In this document: positions 7,390-10,695 of the stretch, piece after piece
Position numbering within the stretch: position 1 is the stretch's first letter
How the letters are laid out: each line of letters begins with the position of its first letter
Assembly (NCBI GenBank): GCA_002384765.1
Contig: DGBM01000204.1
Span: forward strand, 1,620-12,314
Length of the DNA: 10,695 bases
Direction: 5' to 3'
Source: Demequinaceae bacterium UBA4004
GTDB lineage: Bacteria; Actinomycetota; Actinomycetes; Actinomycetales; Demequinaceae
Notes under the pieces: model-generated
Database searches by the model: none
What the model was told of the DNA's origin: nothing
The model's input: the letters and a program-made list of their open reading frames with translations, nothing else
Program-made: the position numbers and the translations under genes

Positions 7390-7394
7390 GGAGG
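7390..7394 (+). promoter_or_regulatory. Ribosome binding site GGAGG
   Basis: GGAGG lies five bases before ATG 7400 and fixes the start of the spermidine-synthase-like gene. It contrasts with neighbouring genes that lack such a site. Confidence 0.7.
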
Positions 7395-7399
7395 TTGTC

Positions 7400-8113
7400 A
7401 TGAGCGCCACGTTCGAGGAGCTCGACTGGAGCCCCACACCCATCGGCGAGGTCAGTCTGCGCCGCAGGCTCGACCCGGTGACCCGCCAGGACGTGTTCGA
7501 GGTCAAACTCAACGACGAATGGCTCATGTCGAGCCAGTTCACGGCCGCTGAGATCGCGCTGGCGCGGTTGGGGCTGGCCCGGTTGGGGCCGACGCGGCTC
7601 GACGTCACGGTGGGCGGCCTTGGCCTTGGCTACACGGCGGCACGGGCGCTGGAGGACGAGCGAGTGTCGGAGCTCCTGGTCGTCGAACTGCTTCAGCCCG
7701 TCATCGACTGGCACGAGCGCGGGCTAGTCCCCGAGGGGCCAGCCCTCACGGCTGACCCGCGCTGCCGGTTCGTCCAGGGCGACTTCTTCGCGATGTCTTA
7801 CGGCGACGGCTACGATCCCTCGTTTCCTGGGCGACTCTTCGACGCGGTCTTGCTGGACATCGATCACTCCCCCACGCACGTTCTCGACGACGGCAGCGCG
7901 GGCTTCTATGGCGTCGACGGCATGACGGCCGTCGCCTCGCACCTGCGCCCCGGTGGCGTGTACGCCATGTGGTCCAACGACCCGCCCGATGCGGACTACA
8001 TGCGCATTCTCGAGGAGGTCTTTGCCTGCGTCGAGGCCGAGGTGATCACGTTCCCCAATCCGCTCCAGGGGCGCGACGCGACCGCCACCGTCTACGTGGC
8101 GACCAAGGCGTAG
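7400..8113 (+). CDS. Spermidine-synthase-like protein (class I SAM-binding fold)
   Basis: Predicted 237-residue cytosolic protein with the Rossmann-like fold shared by aminopropyltransferases and SAM-dependent methyltransferases. A small N-terminal beta domain (about 10-45) resembles the hairpin region of SpeE proteins. The nucleotide loop is VGGLGLGYTA (71-80), the acidic ribose-binding position is Glu96 in VVELLQPVIDW, an acidic DFF follows strand 3 (128-130), and LLDIDHSP (151-158) occupies the place where true spermidine synthases carry their DSTDP-type catalytic motif. Because that motif and the GGGDG loop are altered, polyamine synthesis should not be assumed; it may be a methyltransferase or an aminopropyltransferase of different specificity. 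The start ATG 7400 has a good ribosome site. It is divergent from the DHA3 exporter gene, and its last 22 bases overlap the antisense end of the truncated clbS-like gene. Confidence 0.85.
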   Translation: MSATFEELDWSPTPIGEVSLRRRLDPVTRQDVFEVKLNDEWLMSSQFTAAEIALARLGLARLGPTRLDVTVGGLGLGYTAARALEDERVSELLVVELLQPVIDWHERGLVPEGPALTADPRCRFVQGDFFAMSYGDGYDPSFPGRLFDAVLLDIDHSPTHVLDDGSAGFYGVDGMTAVASHLRPGGVYAMWSNDPPDADYMRILEEVFACVEAEVITFPNPLQGRDATATVYVATKA

Positions 8114-8475
8114 CACCCACCGCGTACTCGGGCGCGCGAAGTTTTCACTGTTTCCAGGGCGTGCTCGACTGACGTTTCGGCGTGCCGGTCGCGGATGTCG
8201 ACGTTCAAGGGCGCATAGTCCTTCCACGTATACCCGTCCGGCAAGAACGGCCGTTCGTCTCCCGCAAGATTCGCCCCCACCCACTCGGTCAACAGCCGAT
8301 GCCAGTCATGCAGGTGGATCAGCACGTTGCGCACCTTGCGGTCGCGGTCCTCACATGCGAACTCGGCCTCGATCTGCTCTGGGGACAGCGGCCCCACCAG
8401 CGCCATCAACTTGTCGAAACTGGCGGCGCTCACGTCCAACAACTCCGGCTTGGAGGTCGGCTCGGTTATTGCCAC
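8092..8475 (-). CDS. ClbS/DfsB family four-helix protein, C-terminally truncated; possible pseudogene
   Basis: The 127-residue frame opens like ClbS/DfsB (DUF1706) proteins: SKPELLDVSAASFDKLMALV, then the conserved block VRNVLIHLHDWHRLLTEWV, the FLPDGYTWKDYAPLN segment, and a third helix ending near TSRARV. Family members are about 160-175 residues and finish with a fourth helix around a GSY-VSATSSHYDWA-type motif. That part is absent: the frame runs about ten unrelated residues into the antisense of the neighbouring gene and stops. ClbS itself is a cyclopropane hydrolase that protects colibactin producers; most relatives are uncharacterised. The start is GTG 8475, preceded by AAGGAGG at a rather short 3-base spacing; the frame back to GTG 8496 is not used because that site and the family N-terminus favour 8475. 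The DHA1 transporter gene lies 75 bases upstream on the same strand, so co-transcription is possible. The product may not fold. Confidence 0.75.
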   Translation of the reverse strand: MAITEPTSKPELLDVSAASFDKLMALVGPLSPEQIEAEFACEDRDRKVRNVLIHLHDWHRLLTEWVGANLAGDERPFLPDGYTWKDYAPLNVDIRDRHAETSVEHALETVKTSRARVRGGCYALVAT

Positions 8476-8486
8476 GTCCCTCCTTG
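8476..8486 (-). promoter_or_regulatory. Ribosome binding site AAGGAGG of the clbS-like gene
   Basis: On the minus strand CAAGGAGGGAC stands directly before GTG 8475. The core is a near-perfect anti-16S match, with only three bases to the start codon. It shows that the 5' end of this otherwise truncated gene keeps its translation signal. Confidence 0.6.
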
Positions 8487-8550
8487 CGCACCCCACATGG
8501 CTCCGCCGCGGGAGTCGATCCCCGGCTAGCGTGAGGCGGTGCTCGGGCGG

Positions 8551-9792
8551 TTACCGCAGGGCCGGCTCCTGCTGCCGCGTCTGCTCCCTCTGCCGCGAAC
8601 TAGCCCGCGTCACCGTCCACCCCGCGAACGCGAACGCCGCACCGGGCACACAAAGCGCGAGCCCCACCCAGGTGGGCGCCACGTAGCCCCAGCCGGCCGC
8701 GATCACGACGCCTCCGAGGAACGCTCCCAGCGAGTTGCCCATGTTGAGCGCCGCGTGATTGACGGCTGCGGCCATGGTCTGGGCGTCGCCCGCAACATCC
8801 ATGAGCCGGGTTTGAATCGCCGGGGAGATGGCCGATGCGGCCAAGCCGACGAGGAATAGGCCCACGAGCAGCCCTGGGATGGTGCGCGCCAACAGCGCAA
8901 GCGTGAGCAACGCGAACGCGAGCGCGCCAAACAGCCAGAACACGGCGGTCATGGCATCACGGTCCGCCATGCGGCCTCCCACGATGTTGCCGATGGTGGT
9001 GCCAATGCCGAGCACGATCAGCGCGATGGGCACGAACCTCTCCGGCGTTCCGGCCACCTCAGTCGCCAGCGGCGACACATAGGTGTAGACGGCAAAGAGT
9101 CCCCCAAATCCGAGGGCGCCCGTCAGCAGCGCCAACCACACGGCTGGTCGCGCGAAGGCCCCGAGTTCGCGGCGGATTGTCGCGTGGGGGTCGCCGTCGT
9201 GTTCCGGCACAAAGGTGAGAATCGCGGCAGTGCACAGGAAGAAGATCGCGGCGACTGCCAGGTAGCCCACGCGCCACGAGGTGTGCTGCCCCAAGAGGGT
9301 GATCGCGGGAACGCCGACCACGTTGGCGACGGTGAGTCCCGTCAGGACGTACGCGACCGCCCGGCCCCGCTGGCCCTTCCCCATCAGGTCGGCGGCCACC
9401 AACGCGGCCACGCCAAAGTACGCGCCGTGCGGCAGGCCCGCGAGGAAGCGGAACGCCACCACCGTCTCGAACGTCGGTGCCAAAGCCGACGCGATCGTGC
9501 CCACCGTAAACGCGACGGTCAGCCACGCGAGCAGTTTCTTGCGCGGGAAGCGCGCGGCGATGGCCGCGATGGTGGGGGCGCCCGCCACAACTCCGGCCGC
9601 GTACGCGGAGATCATGAGGCCCGCTTTGGCAAGCGCCTCCTCGTGGCTGGACGCATACAGTCCCGGAAGCAGGTCGCGCGCGATGTCGGGGAGCAGCCCC
9701 ATGGCCACGAACTCGGTGGTGCCGATGCCGAAGCCCCCGAGCGCAAGCGAGAGCAACGCGAGGCGGGTGCGTGCGGGAGTGAGGTGCGTCAT
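8551..9792 (-). CDS. MFS transporter, DHA1 family (AraJ-like)
   Basis: Predicted 413-residue, 12-helix Major Facilitator exporter. The first helix, ALGGFGIGTTEFVAMGLLPDIA, is the hallmark of AraJ-type members, many of which are annotated as sugar, purine or drug efflux proteins. The loop after helix 2 reads IAARFPRKKLLA, a variant of the DRxGRR signature, and a central GGRMADRDAMTAV matches the equivalent loop of the second half. FLAGLPHGAYFGVAALVAADL marks helix 4. ATG 9792 is chosen because the family N-terminus begins there; the open frame back to GTG 9885 adds non-conserved, hydrophilic sequence. No clear ribosome site precedes ATG 9792, so the start keeps some doubt. It is divergent from a MarR-type regulator, the usual arrangement for a regulator controlling its pump, and sits upstream of the clbS-like gene. 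Confidence 0.92.
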   Translation of the reverse strand: MTHLTPARTRLALLSLALGGFGIGTTEFVAMGLLPDIARDLLPGLYASSHEEALAKAGLMISAYAAGVVAGAPTIAAIAARFPRKKLLAWLTVAFTVGTIASALAPTFETVVAFRFLAGLPHGAYFGVAALVAADLMGKGQRGRAVAYVLTGLTVANVVGVPAITLLGQHTSWRVGYLAVAAIFFLCTAAILTFVPEHDGDPHATIRRELGAFARPAVWLALLTGALGFGGLFAVYTYVSPLATEVAGTPERFVPIALIVLGIGTTIGNIVGGRMADRDAMTAVFWLFGALAFALLTLALLARTIPGLLVGLFLVGLAASAISPAIQTRLMDVAGDAQTMAAAVNHAALNMGNSLGAFLGGVVIAAGWGYVAPTWVGLALCVPGAAFAFAGWTVTRASSRQREQTRQQEPALR

Positions 9793-9889
9793 GGTGTGGG
9801 GGTGCCATTCGTCGAGGCGAGCGGGTGCGCGCTCATCATCGAGCAGGGACTGTTCCCCACCATCGTACGGCGGCGCCCTCCCCACTCCC

Positions 9890-10010
9890 GGGCTGGCCGT
9901 GTCATGCCCGTGCTGGCCGTGTCATGCCCGTGCTGGCCGTGTCATGCCCGTGCCGGCCGTGTCATGCCCAGGCCGCACCGTGTCGTGCCCGTGCCGGCCG
10001 CGTCGTACCC
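9890..10010. repeat. Six-copy direct tandem repeat, about 20-bp unit
   Basis: The unit gtgctggccgtgtcatgccc is repeated head to tail: 9890-9909 (one change), 9910-9929 and 9930-9949 (identical), 9950-9969 (one change), 9970-9990 (diverged, 21 bases) and 9991-10010 (diverged). The central copies are perfect and those nearest the MarR gene have decayed, as expected of an array growing by slippage. There is no unique spacer, so it is not CRISPR. The 20-base period, close to two helical turns, would put any bound protein on nearly the same DNA face. Confidence 0.92.
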
Positions 10011-10075
10011 AGCCCGGGCGCCGGGTCCCCTTCCCGCATCGGCGACTGCAAACGCCGACAACCCCCTCCAATTGC

Positions 10076-10087
10076 TCAACATATTGA
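10076..10087. promoter_or_regulatory. Candidate MarR operator, TCAA-CATA-TTGA
   Basis: A small inverted repeat with 4-bp arms, inside a slightly longer CAAT...ATTG arrangement (10069-10086), lies two bases before the MarR start codon. It is in the only AT-rich patch of the spacer. MarR proteins commonly bind AT-rich dyads overlapping their own promoter. The arms are short, so this is tentative. Confidence 0.3.
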
Positions 10088-10089
10088 CT

Positions 10090-10554
10090 ATGGACGAACA
10101 GAAGCTTCCTGACCCGCTCGACGCCCTGCTCCGCGAGACTGCCCCGTTGAGCTTGGCGCTGATCGATGGCGCCCGCATGGTGGCCGCGCGACTCGACGCG
10201 CTGACCAGCGGACCGCACATGACCGCCGCCCAGGCACGGGTATTGAGACACATCGAGCACAAGACCGTCGGGATGTCTCTAGGCGAACTCGCCTCACTGG
10301 CGGGCATCAGCACCACAGCGACGTCGACCATGATGCAACGCGTCGGCCGCTACGGGCACGTGACACTGAGCGAGGGGCCGTGGGATACCAGAGCGCATTT
10401 GGTGGCGCTTCGGCCGCGGGGACGACGCGAATACCAACGCATCATGCGCGGTCATGCCCGCTTTGACCGCCTGCTAGGCGTGTGGATCGGCACTGAACGC
10501 GTCCCCGACGTGCTCGCCGGCTTGCAGGCCATCCGCGCGCATACGGGCACCTAG
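10090..10554 (+). CDS. MarR family transcriptional regulator
   Basis: Predicted 154-residue winged-helix DNA-binding protein acting as a dimer; family members usually repress efflux or stress genes until a phenolic or other small ligand binds. The order of elements fits: N-terminal dimerisation helix (10-38), MTAAQARVLRHI (44-55), helix-turn-helix MSLGELASLAGISTTATSTMMQRV (62-85), the wing VTLSEGPWDTRAHLVAL (91-107) with the conserved Asp99-x-Arg101, and a C-terminal helix pair. ATG 10090 is the sensible start: the open frame continues far upstream, but only through the repeat array and the antisense of the transporter gene. No ribosome site is visible, so the transcript may be leaderless. 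It is divergent from the DHA1 transporter gene, its probable target, and 38 bases before the reductase gene on the same strand. Confidence 0.92.
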   Translation: MDEQKLPDPLDALLRETAPLSLALIDGARMVAARLDALTSGPHMTAAQARVLRHIEHKTVGMSLGELASLAGISTTATSTMMQRVGRYGHVTLSEGPWDTRAHLVALRPRGRREYQRIMRGHARFDRLLGVWIGTERVPDVLAGLQAIRAHTGT

Positions 10555-10580
10555 CTGCTCCTCCGGGCCCAGGGTCGACG

Positions 10581-10586
10581 TACCGT
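10581..10586 (+). promoter_or_regulatory. -10 box TACCGT of the reductase gene
   Basis: TACCGT, six bases, ATG 10593: the same geometry as the ABC and DHA3 genes. The intervening GGAGAC also contains GGAG, only two bases from the ATG, too close for good ribosome binding, so a leaderless transcript is preferred. It suggests this gene is transcribed apart from the MarR gene. Confidence 0.45.
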
Positions 10587-10592
10587 GGAGAC

Positions 10593-10695
10593 ATGTCCAC
10601 CGCTAGCACCATTGCGTACCTCGCCACGTCGGTCGACAGCCTCATCGCCGGCCCGGACGACGACCTCGCGTGGCTGGCCGAGGAACGCTCCTCCG
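10593..10695 (+). CDS. RibD C-terminal/dihydrofolate-reductase-like family protein, N-terminal fragment
   Basis: Only 34 codons are inside the window. They read IAYLATSVDSLIAGPDDDLAWLAE, matching the first strand and loop of DHFR-like RibD-C proteins (YwjB/YyaP type), where an xxxxATSLDGYIAGPDGDLDWL pattern is typical. Here the usual Asp-Gly is Asp-Ser. Such proteins bind NAD(P)H; most are uncharacterised reductases. ATG 10593 is supported both by this alignment and by the TACCGT box. The 3' end is cut by the window edge. Confidence 0.8.
   Translation, partial: MSTASTIAYLATSVDSLIAGPDDDLAWLAEERSS

Larger units (their letters stand above)
9793..10089. other. Divergent spacer between the DHA1 transporter and the MarR regulator
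   Basis: This 297-base spacer contains the tandem repeat array (9890-10010) and, next to the MarR gene, a short AT-richer stretch (10070-10089). Frames stay open through it on both strands, but their products are low-complexity translations of the repeat. On the minus strand TACGAT (9862-9867) fits TANNNT and could be the transporter's -10, giving a leader of roughly 60-70 bases. Confidence 0.4.

Noticed and set aside
9793..9885. GTG 9885 as the start of the DHA1 transporter
   Set aside because: The extra 31 residues are hydrophilic and unlike the family N-terminus, which begins at ATG 9792.
9890..10010. Tandem repeat as a CRISPR array
   Set aside because: Units are contiguous with no unique spacers, the unit is only 20 bases, and no cas gene is near.
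9184..10089. Upstream extension of the MarR frame, reading through the tandem repeat
   Set aside because: The added residues are antisense to the MFS gene plus low-complexity repeat translation. The MarR homology begins just after ATG 10090.

Overview
The window is high-GC DNA with short intergenic gaps, GTG and TTG starts beside ATG, and several genes that seem to begin at or almost at the predicted transcription start, with a TANNNT -10 box 6-7 bases before the start codon. Together with families such as the actinobacterial-type M13 peptidase and the spermidine-synthase-like protein, this points to the chromosome of a high-GC Gram-positive actinobacterium, probably Micrococcales-like. I cannot name a genus. 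No tRNA, rRNA, insertion sequence, phage gene or CRISPR array is visible.

Layout. 1-816 (+) is the 3' end of an M13 (neprilysin/PepO-type) zinc metallopeptidase. It converges, with a 1-base gap, on a large secreted SGNH/GDSL hydrolase with a PKD domain (818-3091, -). A 270-base divergent region follows with three inverted repeats, one of which looks like a CRP/GlxR-type site. Then come trmL, a tRNA wobble 2'-O-methyltransferase (3362-3844, +), and, convergent after 6 bases, an MsbA-like ABC half-exporter (3851-5764, -). An EntS-like DHA3 MFS exporter (5922-7298, -) lies upstream on the same strand. Divergent from it is a spermidine-synthase-like protein (7400-8113, +), whose 3' end overlaps a C-terminally truncated ClbS/DfsB-family gene (8092-8475, -). 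Upstream of that, on the same strand, is an AraJ-like DHA1 MFS transporter (8551-9792, -). It is divergent from a MarR-family regulator (10090-10554, +) across a spacer holding a six-copy, roughly 20-bp tandem repeat. The window ends in the first 34 codons of a RibD-C/DHFR-family reductase (10593 onward, +).

How they fit. The right half looks like a small detoxification/export neighbourhood: a MarR regulator divergent from an MFS pump, with a ClbS-like protein behind the pump. The ABC exporter and DHA3 exporter add further efflux capacity. The left half is extracellular hydrolysis (secreted peptidase, secreted esterase) plus a housekeeping tRNA-modification gene. I see no clear multi-gene novel system. 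The most unusual items are the tandem repeat in the MarR/MFS spacer, the clustered palindromes in front of the SGNH gene, and the broken clbS-like gene at a convergent junction.
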